Source of the DNA: Pseudomonas sp. Root71
GTDB lineage: Bacteria > Pseudomonadota > Gammaproteobacteria > Pseudomonadales > Pseudomonadaceae
Direction of reading: 5' to 3'
DNA: 64,000 bases
Assembly (NCBI RefSeq): GCF_001429045.1
Contig: NZ_LMHY01000027.1
Span: forward strand, 372,001-436,000
Under the pieces are notes generated by a model, which saw only the letters and a program-made list of their open reading frames with translations, had not been told where the DNA came from and did not search any database. Every line of letters begins with the position of its first letter. The first letter of the stretch is position 1. Position numbers and translations under genes: made by a program. Below are positions 54,038 to 61,623 of this stretch, piece after piece.

Positions 54038-54951
54038 AACCAATGCTGTCGCCAGCACCGGTGGCATCGATACCGTTTATAGCTACCTCGGTGCCTACAC
54101 CCTGACTGACAATGTCGAGAACCTGCGCCTGCTGGCGACCGGCGCTGCCAACGGCACCGGTAACAGCCTCAATAACGTCATCGATGCAGGTGCCGGCAAC
54201 AACATCCTCAATGGCGGCGCCGGTATCGATACCGCGTCCTATGCCTATGCCACGGCGGCGGTGACGGTCAACCTGGGACTGACCACTGCGCAAGCCACCG
54301 GTGGTTCCGGTTCCGACACCCTGTTGAACTTCGAAAACCTCACGGGCAGCAACTATCACGACAGGCTGACCGGCAATGCGGCCGCCAACACCCTCAGCGG
54401 TGGCCTGGGCAGCGACCAACTCAACGGCGCTGCCGGTGCCGACCGCCTGATCGGCGGTGACGGCTCCGACCTCTACTACGTCGATAACGCCGGCGATATC
54501 GTCAGCGAAACCAATGCTGCCGCCAGCACCGGTGGCATCGATACCGTTTATAGCTCCCTCGGTGCCTACACTCTGACTGACAATGTCGAGAACCTGCGCC
54601 TGCTGGCGACCGGCGCTGCCAACGGCACCGGTAACAGCCTCAATAACGTCATCGATGCAGCGGCCGGCAACAACATCCTAAATGGCGGCGCCGGTATCGA
54701 TACCGCGTCCTATGCCTATGCCACGGCGGCGGTGACGGTCAACCTGGGATTGACCACCGCGCAAGCCACCGGTGGTTCCGGTTCAGACACCCTGTTGAAC
54801 TTTGAAAACCTCACGGGCAGCAACTACAACGACAAGCTGACCGGCAACGCAGCCGCCAACACCCTCATCGGCGGTGCCGGCAACGACACGCTCACCGGTG
54901 GCGCCGGCAACGACCTGCTGATCGGCGGCACGGGCCTGGACAAGCTGTATG
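53417..54951 (+). repeat. Three tandem 471-bp modules (157 aa) in the second RTX gene
   Basis: Units begin at the GACGGCTCCGACC (or GATGGCTCTGACG) block at 53417, 53988 and 54459. The last two are 471 bp apart; the first spacing is 571 = 471 + the 100-bp duplication. Each unit encodes GSDxYYVDNxGDIVSET, NVENLRLLxTG, GAGIDTASYAYATAAVT and FENLTGSNY blocks. The first RTX gene has one such module (50891 on). Confidence 0.88.
53788..53987 (+). repeat. Perfect 100-bp tandem duplication that breaks the second RTX gene
   Basis: 53788-53887 and 53888-53987 are identical over all 100 bases (starting CGACAGGCTGACC, ending ATCGGCGGC). 100 is not a multiple of 3, so the frame shifts. Deleting one copy joins the frame of 52118 to that of 54261. 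Confidence 0.95.
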
Positions 54952-55181
54952 ATCGACCTGTCGACCCTGGACGCCAACCTGGCGACGGTGGCCAACGATG
55001 CGTTCAGCTTCATCGGCTCCAGCGCCTTCAGCAGCAATGCCGCAGGGCAGTTGCGGTTCGCCGGCGGCATTCTCTACGGCAGCACCGACGCCGACACGGC
55101 AGCGGAGTTCGAAATTCAGTTGGTGGGGGTGAGCAACTTGCAAACTGCCGACCTGATTGCCTGATAGAGGGTCGTCTCTGA
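54261..55181 (+). pseudogene. Middle fragment of the second RTX gene
   Basis: Continuation of the 52118 reading frame after the 100-bp duplication; in-frame RTX coding really begins near 53888 and the listed start is only an internal GTG. It carries two 157-aa modules up to GLDKLYD (about 54951), where a second frame break occurs. The rest, rich in Arg, is out-of-frame sequence. It is not expected to be expressed by itself. Confidence 0.55.
54949..55164 (+). pseudogene. C-terminal fragment of the second RTX gene
   Basis: 71-aa frame that matches the end of the first RTX gene (IDLSTLDANLATVANDAF, then EFEIQL and a DLIA tail). Compared with the first gene, about 107 bp (equivalent to 51544-51650) are missing between GLDKLY and IDLSTL, which places this end in a different frame. 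This is a second break in the same gene. Confidence 0.6.
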
Positions 55182-55196
55182 CACCAAAGTACCAAG

Positions 55197-55224
55197 AAAC
55201 CCTGAATCGCAGGATTCAGGGTTT
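55197..55224 (+). terminator. Rho-independent terminator after the second RTX gene
   Basis: AAACCCTGAATC-GCAG-GATTCAGGGTTTT hairpin. A degenerate copy (AAACCCTGAATTACAGGATC) occurs at 57715-57742, beside the related small gene. Confidence 0.8.
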
Positions 55225-55457
55225 TATATGCCCGCGGGAAAGTGAATGTGCAGGTTATAGCCGGTGGTCTGCTGAATGGCCTTGGACTCATCCTCGCCGA
55301 TACCGCCCGACAGGTAGGTGATGCCGTTTTGTTCCTGGCTTTGCACCTGCACCCCCTGGCTGTCGATGGGCTCAAGGCTCAGGGCAGGTGTCATCGCTGG
55401 ATACATCAGTATGCCTACAGCGGTGAGGGGCAACAGGAGTGTATGGAGGTATTTCAT
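55224..55457 (-). pseudogene. Truncated copy of the small exported protein gene at 57772
   Basis: 77-aa frame sharing MKYLHTLLLPLTAVGILMYP with the gene at 57772-58197, plus the EPIDSQGVQVQSQEQNG block. It diverges after TTGYNLH and ends at HFPAGI, losing the C-terminal half. It keeps a complete signal-peptide end (AMTPALSL) that the longer copy lacks. Probably a non-functional remnant. Confidence 0.65.
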
Positions 55458-55483
55458 GATGACGACTCCCGGGTTCTGCAGAT

Positions 55484-55588
55484 AATGGCCTTGGACTCAT
55501 CCTCGCCGATACCGCCCGACAGGTAGGTGATGCCGTTTTGTTCCTGGCTTTGCACCTGCACCCCCTGGCTGTCGATGGGCTCAAGGCT
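55484..55588. repeat. Third, partial copy (105 bp) of the small-gene module
   Basis: Matches 55275-55379 over 105 bp at an offset of 209 bp (AATGGCCTTGGACTCATCCT to GGGCTCAAGGCT) and also occurs at about 58030-58136. It encodes LEPIDSQGVQVQSQEQ on the minus strand but is attached to unrelated sequence on both sides. The 147 bp that follow, up to 55735, hold no gene apart from the oxygenase leader. Confidence 0.88.
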
Positions 55589-55735
55589 GGCCATTCCTGG
55601 TTGCCCCCCCGGCCTGTCAGAACGCTCCGTCTGCTTTAACGGAAATGGATGACATACGACGATTAACAGTTTGTGCAGAATTAAAGGAGGAGCTGCCGCA
55701 TAACCAGCAACAGATACACAGCAGGGATGTAGAAA

Positions 55736-56815
55736 ATGACTGACGCCGCTCAACCAGACGTCGAAACCGCAGAGCTTTTTACCGAACAAGAAATCAGAAC
55801 TTTCAGCTTTGATATTCCGCAGTCAACGTTGCTTCACACATTCGCCGAAGAACTGGCCGCCATCGGTGGGCCACAGGCACCGGGAGCCAAGTCCAAAGCC
55901 GCTTTGGCGGCTATTGAATTGAAGTTCTCGTTCTCGAAAGACCAATGCGAACTGTTGAGTGCCTATTCCGATGGCCTTATTTCCGTATTGATCTTTGATG
56001 GGTTGCAAAAAATCTCAGACGCCAGCCCTCCAGATGAATTACCAGATCAGACTTCCCTGGAAAACCGAAGCGACGTCCTTTGCCTGGCCGCCCGCAATCA
56101 GATCCTATTGAAACTGGTAGATAACAGGGCCTTTGCCTACGACATGGACAATGACGGAAAACTGGTTCGACTGGTGGCCAACTTCAAGGGCGGCGGACTG
56201 ACCAGAATCCCTGCAGAGCCGGACATCAAAGAATTGAGCTCCCACTCCGGCCTGGCGCTAGGCCCACACACAGAGGCGCCCTACCGGTGCGCCATAAACG
56301 CGAAAGACGGACACTCACCCTCGCCGTCGTCGCTGATACTCTCAGCTTTGTGGAACCCGAGCCTGGAACCGACACGAGTCATTCCACTGCCTCCCATACT
56401 CGAAAAAATCGGCATAACCAACTGCCTCGCGCTGACTACGGGGAGCTTTCAGTTCACCCGCAGTGACTCCTTTGTCAGAGGCAAGGGAGAGGATGGTCAC
56501 AATGTTTCAATTCTGGAATTCGATGACAACGTCGGGTTCGCGGCCCGTTTCAACTCATACCGATTTTCGGTAAACGGCAATGCCTCACGTTTCGTCAAAA
56601 CGGCCTATGCCGCCCTATGCCAGGGTGTGCGCGAAGCAACGCCAATCGAATACACGCTGTCGCAAGAGTCCGCCTTGCTCATCAATAACGTTCGGGCGCT
56701 GCACGGACGGGACATCATCCAAGACAACAGACGGGTGCTAGTTCGCATTTTTGGCCTGTCGAAATTTTCGTCTCCTATCGTTATTTCAGAAGACCCGCTG
56801 AGGCTGCAGGGCTGA
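55736..56815 (+). CDS. Fe(II)/2-oxoglutarate-dependent oxygenase, clavaminate-synthase-like (TauD superfamily)
   Basis: 359-aa cytosolic protein. The facial triad can be placed as His178 and Glu180 in LGPHTEAPYR and His323 in RALHGRD, with Arg337 (RVLVRIFG) binding 2-oxoglutarate. The HxE form and the NxRxxHGR motif are those of the clavaminate synthase/asparagine-oxygenase branch, which hydroxylates free amino acids or related small molecules, rather than taurine dioxygenase. It is followed 41 bp later by a TSUP exporter, suggesting that the product or a by-product is exported. Base composition looks less GC-rich than the core genes, a sign of transfer. The substrate is unknown. Confidence 0.8.
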   Translation: MTDAAQPDVETAELFTEQEIRTFSFDIPQSTLLHTFAEELAAIGGPQAPGAKSKAALAAIELKFSFSKDQCELLSAYSDGLISVLIFDGLQKISDASPPDELPDQTSLENRSDVLCLAARNQILLKLVDNRAFAYDMDNDGKLVRLVANFKGGGLTRIPAEPDIKELSSHSGLALGPHTEAPYRCAINAKDGHSPSPSSLILSALWNPSLEPTRVIPLPPILEKIGITNCLALTTGSFQFTRSDSFVRGKGEDGHNVSILEFDDNVGFAARFNSYRFSVNGNASRFVKTAYAALCQGVREATPIEYTLSQESALLINNVRALHGRDIIQDNRRVLVRIFGLSKFSSPIVISEDPLRLQG

Positions 56816-56856
56816 CTTTTGGATGACTTGCCAGTAACTGTAAAAGAGGAATCGGA

Positions 56857-57648
56857 ATGTCTTGGGATGTAATTAGCCTATTAGCGCTCGTCGCATTTTG
56901 CGCCGGCTTTTTTGATGCAATAGCAGGTGGCGGAGGATTAATAACCTTGCCTGCACTGTTTCTGGCTGGGGTGGATCCCATCAGTGCGATTGCCACGAAC
57001 AAGTTCCAGGCCGCTTCGGCAACCGTTTCGGCAACGGTAGCCTTTGCTCGCAAAGGAATGATCGAGTGGCGCGAAGGTCGCTTCCTGGTTGTCTGCGGAT
57101 TTATTGGCGGCGCCAGTGGAGCCTTGCTGGTCAGCTCTATTGATAAGCGCTACCTGGAAGTTTGCGTACCTATCATGCTGATTCTGGTAGCCATCTATTT
57201 TGCGCTTTCTCCAAAGCTGGCCAATGAAGATCGACGCAAGAGAATTGGCATTCTGCTTTTTTCGTTTAGCGTTGCGCCGATTCTGGGCTTCTACGACGGT
57301 ATATTTGGCCCCGGTGTAGGCTCTTTCTTTATCGTCGGATTCGTACTGCTCTGCGGCCTGGGCATGATGCGGGCCATGAGCTTTACCAAACTTGCCAACG
57401 CCTCATGTAATCTCGGTTCTCTGTCGGTCTTTATCACCAAAGGTGTGATTATCTGGCCGGTAGCCATAGCCATGGCTTTGGCGGCCTTCGTCGGTGCTCA
57501 ATTGGGTGCACGGGCCGCTGTCCGGGTTGGACCACGGTTGATCAAACCTATGTTGATCGTGGTCTGCTGCGCGTTGGCCATCAAACTGCTGAGCGTAGAA
57601 ACCAACCCTTTACGCGTTGCACTCATCCAGACATTGGCGTCGTTATGA
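56857..57648 (+). CDS. TSUP (TauE/SafE) family transporter
   Basis: 263-aa inner-membrane protein with about eight hydrophobic segments in two homologous halves. The N-terminal FFDAIAGGGGLITLPALFLAG and the mid-protein GFYDGIFGPGVGSFFIVGF are the paired TSUP motifs. AAAGAGGAATCGGA precedes the ATG. Members export sulfite, sulfonates or other small anions. It is apparently co-transcribed with the upstream oxygenase. Confidence 0.9.
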   Translation: MSWDVISLLALVAFCAGFFDAIAGGGGLITLPALFLAGVDPISAIATNKFQAASATVSATVAFARKGMIEWREGRFLVVCGFIGGASGALLVSSIDKRYLEVCVPIMLILVAIYFALSPKLANEDRRKRIGILLFSFSVAPILGFYDGIFGPGVGSFFIVGFVLLCGLGMMRAMSFTKLANASCNLGSLSVFITKGVIIWPVAIAMALAAFVGAQLGARAAVRVGPRLIKPMLIVVCCALAIKLLSVETNPLRVALIQTLASL

Positions 57649-57771
57649 TCATCACATCGAAAATGATCGGCGCCCAAGACGGGTCTGTACGCCGTTCATG
57701 ACACCACATACAAGAAACCCTGAATTACAGGATCCAGGGTCTGATTGCGCTTCTTGATTTACAGACTCTCG

Positions 57772-58197
57772 CTAACTCGCATCATTCCAGTGGAAAACCA
57801 GATTACGGGCTGCACCACTGCCAACATCGGCAACGTCCTGCCGTGTTTCGCCGTTATGCGTCGCAATGACCGTGTATTTACCGGCCGGCAGTTTCACGTA
57901 GACCAGCGGGCCGGCGCCATTGAGCGTCAACACGGTCTGCCCCGGGGCTTTCTGAATAACCACATTCACGTCTGGAGTGTATTCATTTCCCGTCCCGACA
58001 GAGAATGTCATGTGCAGGTTATAGCCGGTGGTCTGCTGGATGGCCTTGGACTCATCCTCGCCGATACCGCCCGACAGGTAGGTGATGCCGTTTTGTTCCT
58101 GGCTTTGCACCTGCACCCCCTGGCTGTCGATGGGCTCTGGATACATCAGTATGCCTACAGCGGTGAGGGGCAACAGGAGTGTATGGAGGTATTTCAT
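57772..58197 (-). CDS. Small exported protein with carboxypeptidase-regulatory-like fold
   Basis: 141 aa. The N-terminal hydrophobic stretch (MKYLHTLLLPLTAVGILMYP) is followed by a conserved block (QEQNGITYLSGGIGEDESKA) and a C-terminal beta-sandwich-like region (VYVKLPAGKYTVIATHNGET) typical of CarboxypepD_reg-like domains. Compared with the copy at 55224 it lacks about 8 residues (AMTPALSL) at the expected signal-peptidase site, so export may be impaired. The downstream gap (57649-57771) holds only a degenerate terminator. Confidence 0.75.
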   Translation of the reverse strand: MKYLHTLLLPLTAVGILMYPEPIDSQGVQVQSQEQNGITYLSGGIGEDESKAIQQTTGYNLHMTFSVGTGNEYTPDVNVVIQKAPGQTVLTLNGAGPLVYVKLPAGKYTVIATHNGETRQDVADVGSGAARNLVFHWNDAS

Positions 58198-58222
58198 GAT
58201 GACGACTCCCGGGTTCTGCAGA
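58010..58222. repeat. Right direct repeat flanking the oxygenase/TSUP cassette (partner at 55246-55482)
   Basis: Both copies run from ATGTGCAGGTTATAGCCGGT to CCCGGGTTCTGCAGA in the same orientation. They differ mainly by a 24-bp deletion in this copy near 58138. They bracket about 2.5 kb that contains the oxygenase and transporter genes. Confidence 0.9.
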
Positions 58223-58450
58223 ACCCAATCGTTACACTCTTTGGATTTCCAGCCGGAGGGAGGGGTTTAGATTGATTTGGCCTGAGTACGAAACGTACTA
58301 CGCCATTTGCTCCTCAACCCTCGCTTGCCATCAGACCCGTCCTGCCGGACAACCCGGTATTTCCTGTCTGTTTTTCAGTAATCCCCGGCATCTTCGAAAG
58401 TTGCACACTTGTCATTCTCTTTCGCTGTTCAACCTGCTGCGGAAGACCTC

Positions 58451-59200
58451 ATGACAACCCCCACCCCCAACGACACTCACGACCCACATCTGGCATCACT
58501 GCTTGGCAACCTTGGTAAATTGATCCATCAGGCACGTCAGAAAGTGCTTCGGGCGGCCGATACCGTGCAAGTGCAAACCTGCTGGCAGATTGGCCGGCAC
58601 ATTGTTGAGTTCGAACAGAACGGCGCGCGACGGGCCAGGTATGGCAAAGAGTTACTGTCAACCTTGGCCAAAGTGCTAACTGCGGAGTTCGGAAAGGGAT
58701 TTGACGCGTCCAACCTTCGGTATATGCGTCTGTTCTATCAAGCCTTTCCAATTCGTGACGCACTGCGTCACGAATTGAGCTGGCCCCACTACCGCCACCT
58801 GCTTCGGGTCGACAACGACAGCGCTCGTCTCTGGTACATGAACGAATCAGCCACCCAAAACTGGTCAAGCCGAGCGCTGGAGCGCCAGATCAATACGCTG
58901 TACTACGAACGCCTGTTGGCGAGTCGCGATCGCGGCAGCGTCAAGCAGGAGGCCGCCACCCACATTCAAAACATGAAGGCCAGCCCTCGGGATTTCATCC
59001 GTGATCCGGTGGTACTGGAGTTTCTTGGTTTACCCAATGCCGGCAAGCTTCAGGAAAGCGAGATCGAACAAGCGCTGATCGAACAATTGCTGGCCAGCAA
59101 GTACAAGCTTGTCCTGCCGAGTGAAGAGGAACTGCGTGATGCACTGGATCGGGAGCGAGCAGCACTTGAAGAGCGCTTGACCAATCAACAACCGCGTTGA
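58451..59200 (+). CDS. DUF1016 (YhcG) family protein with internal deletion of the nuclease core
   Basis: 249 aa from MTTPTPNDTHD. The N-terminal DUF1016_N domain is complete (QTCWQIGRHIVEFEQNG, RYGKELLSTLAKVL, LSWPHYRHLLRV). The usual second half of about 90 aa, which carries the PDDEXK nuclease residues, is missing. The sequence jumps from ESEIEQALIEQ to LLASKYKLVLPSEEEL, which in full-length relatives (about 340-350 aa) are separated. The frame is preserved, so a protein may be made, but it should lack nuclease activity. Confidence 0.82.
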   Translation: MTTPTPNDTHDPHLASLLGNLGKLIHQARQKVLRAADTVQVQTCWQIGRHIVEFEQNGARRARYGKELLSTLAKVLTAEFGKGFDASNLRYMRLFYQAFPIRDALRHELSWPHYRHLLRVDNDSARLWYMNESATQNWSSRALERQINTLYYERLLASRDRGSVKQEAATHIQNMKASPRDFIRDPVVLEFLGLPNAGKLQESEIEQALIEQLLASKYKLVLPSEEELRDALDRERAALEERLTNQQPR

Positions 59201-59268
59201 ATCGAACGGATTGTCCATCAACGGCATCAAGACTATCGTTGGCAGCTACCCGCAAAGGACTGACGCCG

Positions 59269-60243
59269 ATGAATTTGCAGGACACGCCTCCACTGGCCCC
59301 CACGCGCATCGAGTTGTCGCGGCCGGATACCATCCCTGGCAAGCCGTTCAAGGAAACCGCCGCGGATGGCTTCATCCTCGGTGGCTTCACCTGGCGACAC
59401 GCCTCTCAAGACGCCGCTCGTCCGGTAGTGATCATCAATGCCGCCACGTCAGTCCGTTGCCGGCATTACTCACGTTTTGCCGACTACCTGTTCGCCCACG
59501 GCTTCGATGTCATCACCTATGACTACCGCGGCATCGGCGAGTCGCGTCCGGCATCGCTCAAGGGGCTTCAAGCCTCGTGGACCGATTGGGGAGCGCTGGA
59601 TTTCGAAGCGATGCTCAAGCGCGCACAGCGTGAGTTCCCGGGGCAGCCTGTCGATGTGGTCGGCCACAGCTTTGGCGGCTGTGCAGCGGGCCTGGGGGCG
59701 TCCGGGCACCTGATCCGCCGCCTGGTGACGGTCGGTGCGCAATTCGCCTACTGGCGCGACTATGCGCCGGCCCATCGCTGGCGCATGTTCGGCAAGTGGC
59801 ATGTGCTGATGCCACTGGTGACGATGATCTACGGTTACTTTCCGGGCAAACGCCTTGGCTGGCTGGAAGACACACCTGCTGGCGTGGTCCGTGACTGGAG
59901 TCTCTCCACTGCCCGTTACGAGAAACGCGCCAGCGGCCGCACAATCAGCAAAACCACCGGGCAGTTGCCCTTTGCCAACGTCACCGCGCAAACCCTGGCC
60001 ATCAGCATCAGCGACGATCCATACGGCACGGTCCCTGCCATCGAGCGCCTGCTTGGCTACTTCACCGGCAGCTCAAACTCTCACCTGCGCATCCATCCCG
60101 AAGACATCGGCGAAGAAGAAGTCGGACATTTCGCCTTTTTTCGTAGCGCATACCAAGCCACACTATGGCCCATTGCATTGGCCTGGCTGCAAAACGGCGA
60201 ACTGGCCCCCGATACCCCCGGGCGGCGAGTGCCACGCAGTTAG
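59269..60243 (+). CDS. Alpha/beta-fold hydrolase
   Basis: 324-aa cytosolic protein with the nucleophile elbow GHSFGG (about residue 134), an upstream YDYRGIGESRP segment (about 83-93) and a late His in EEVGHFAFF (about 291). No signal peptide. The start at MNLQDTPPLAPTR is preferred to an upstream frame that overlaps the DUF1016 gene. Its stop codon TAG is the first triplet of a 74-bp inverted-repeat element, so the 3' end may have been reshaped by that insertion. The substrate is unknown. Confidence 0.83.
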   Translation: MNLQDTPPLAPTRIELSRPDTIPGKPFKETAADGFILGGFTWRHASQDAARPVVIINAATSVRCRHYSRFADYLFAHGFDVITYDYRGIGESRPASLKGLQASWTDWGALDFEAMLKRAQREFPGQPVDVVGHSFGGCAAGLGASGHLIRRLVTVGAQFAYWRDYAPAHRWRMFGKWHVLMPLVTMIYGYFPGKRLGWLEDTPAGVVRDWSLSTARYEKRASGRTISKTTGQLPFANVTAQTLAISISDDPYGTVPAIERLLGYFTGSSNSHLRIHPEDIGEEEVGHFAFFRSAYQATLWPIALAWLQNGELAPDTPGRRVPRS

Positions 60244-60314
60244 GGGGCGTTCTCAATTAGTTTTCACGCCGCGCCGGGTTTGCTGACGGGAAAACTAATT
60301 GAGAACGCCCCCTA
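60241..60314. mobile_element. 74-bp element with perfect 25-bp inverted repeats (candidate MITE)
   Basis: Arms 60241-60265 and 60290-60314 are exact reverse complements (outer part TAGGGGGCGTTCTCAATTAG) around a 24-bp unrelated loop. The outermost bases are TA on both sides, compatible with a TA target duplication. No T-run follows, so it is not a standard terminator. It differs from both REPIN families. Confidence 0.6.
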
Positions 60315-60351
60315 GGCCCTTTGCCCCTTCAACGAATACGGAACGACGCCC

Positions 60352-60768
60352 ATGGCCTCCGCCAACAAGCAGCAAAAACGCGCCACCCGCGCCAAGGCCA
60401 AGGCCAAGCAGAACCGCACCCAGCGGGCTGCCGCGCCGGTGGAACTGGACCCGAACGATGATCGCATCGACTTCGAATCGGTGGACCTGACCGACATGTT
60501 CAAAGAGATGATCGACGCACAAAAGATCAGCCAGCAGGCCATGTGCGCGGCCTTTCTGGAACATCCGCTTATCGCACTGGTACTGGAACAGGAAGGTGAG
60601 GAAACAGCGACAGACTTCATCCTCGCCGCACTGATCGAATATCGCCAATGGTCCGCTGAAACCGACGAAGCCGGCGCCCTGGCATGGATCGAATCACCAG
60701 CCTTCCAGGCTGACTACGTGGCGGCGTCCGACGCCATTGCCGCGCAAACCCAACAGAAACCGAACTGA
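60352..60768 (+). CDS. Hypothetical protein, tandem paralogue 1
   Basis: 138 aa. The N-terminus is a strongly basic tail (ANKQQKRATRAKAKAKQNR) and the rest is acidic and mainly helical (DLTDMFKEMIDAQKISQQAM, ALIEYRQWSAETDEAGALAW). It has the same layout as the next gene, 6 bp downstream, so the two arose by duplication and are probably co-transcribed. The basic tail suggests nucleic-acid or ribosome contact, which is only an inference. No family recognised. Confidence 0.72.
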   Translation: MASANKQQKRATRAKAKAKQNRTQRAAAPVELDPNDDRIDFESVDLTDMFKEMIDAQKISQQAMCAAFLEHPLIALVLEQEGEETATDFILAALIEYRQWSAETDEAGALAWIESPAFQADYVAASDAIAAQTQQKPN

Positions 60769-60774
60769 GTTCCC

Positions 60775-61224
60775 ATGGCCTCCCTGAACAAGCAACAGAA
60801 ACGCGCCAAGCGCGCAAAAGCCAAAGCCAAGCAGATCCGCATGGTCGGCAGAAAATCCATCGTGGATCAGGACCTGCCCGATTTCGGCGAGCCAATCCCG
60901 GAATACACCCTGGCGATGTTCAGCAAAATGCGTGACGCCGAAGCGGTCAGCCGCAGCGAAATGCTCTCGGTATTGCTGACGGACCTCGCCTTTATCATCA
61001 TCGACCATCCAGAACTGCTGGACATGGAAAACGCCGACGACGAAGGCATGGCCGCCACCCACCTGGCCGCCGACATGCTGATCGACTACCGCATGTGGGC
61101 CGACGGCATGGACCGCGACGCCGCCCAGGCATGGCTGAGCGAGCCACAGTTCATCGCCGATTTCGGCGCTGCACTGGATGTCTACCGCGAGTCGCTGGAA
61201 GCGCCGGAAGAAAAAGCCGAGTAA
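60775..61224 (+). CDS. Hypothetical protein, tandem paralogue 2
   Basis: 149 aa. Same basic tail (MASLNKQQKRAKRAKAKAKQ) and matching helical body (TLAMFSKMRDAEAVSRSEML, LIDYRMWADGMDRDAAQAWL) as paralogue 1, with an acidic C-terminus. A terminator hairpin follows 16 bp after the stop. Confidence 0.72.
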   Translation: MASLNKQQKRAKRAKAKAKQIRMVGRKSIVDQDLPDFGEPIPEYTLAMFSKMRDAEAVSRSEMLSVLLTDLAFIIIDHPELLDMENADDEGMAATHLAADMLIDYRMWADGMDRDAAQAWLSEPQFIADFGAALDVYRESLEAPEEKAE

Positions 61225-61239
61225 GGGTTACGCCCAAAC

Positions 61240-61279
61240 AAAAAAGGCCGCTTTTGTCATCACTGACAGCGGCCTTTTT
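61240..61279 (+). terminator. Rho-independent terminator after the paralogue pair
   Basis: AAAAAGGCCGCT and AGCGGCCTTTTT arms around TTTGTCATCACTGAC, with a T-run. The loop and stem recur almost unchanged at 62054-62090. Confidence 0.88.
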
Positions 61280-61392
61280 GGCTCTGATCGAGCGCATTCC
61301 TTCCGTCAGGCACCACGTATATCCCGTTGACATATCCAACACAAAACCTATCCTTTGGACTCATCGCACCAGCAAAAGCGCAGGAGGTCCAA

Positions 61393-61623
61393 ATGGAACA
61401 GACAACCCTTTTCATGAGCAATCGAAGCCAGGCCGTTCGCCTGCCGAAAGCTGTAGCCATGCCAAGCGACGTGAAACGAGTCGACGTCGTCGCCGTAGGT
61501 CGAAGCCGAATCATCACGCCCGCCGGTGAAACCTGGGACAGTTGGTTCGATGGCGAAAGCATCACGGCAGACTTCATGACCGATCGCGAGCAACCCGCCG
61601 ATCAGGAGCGTGAGTCGTTCTGA
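61393..61623 (+). CDS. vapB: VapB-type antitoxin
   Basis: 76-aa AbrB/SpoVT-fold antitoxin. MEQTTLFMSNRSQAVRLPKA is the typical DNA-binding N-terminus, and the C-terminal tail (WDSWFDGESITADFM) would wrap the toxin. The ATG follows AGGAGG at ideal spacing. It shares one base with the vapC start (TGATG). It is expected to autorepress the pair. Confidence 0.92.
   Translation: MEQTTLFMSNRSQAVRLPKAVAMPSDVKRVDVVAVGRSRIITPAGETWDSWFDGESITADFMTDREQPADQERESF

Noticed and set aside
55736..56815. Taurine dioxygenase TauD
   Set aside because: The HxE triad and NxRxxHGR motif fit the clavaminate-synthase-like branch; no taurine transport genes (tauABC) are present.
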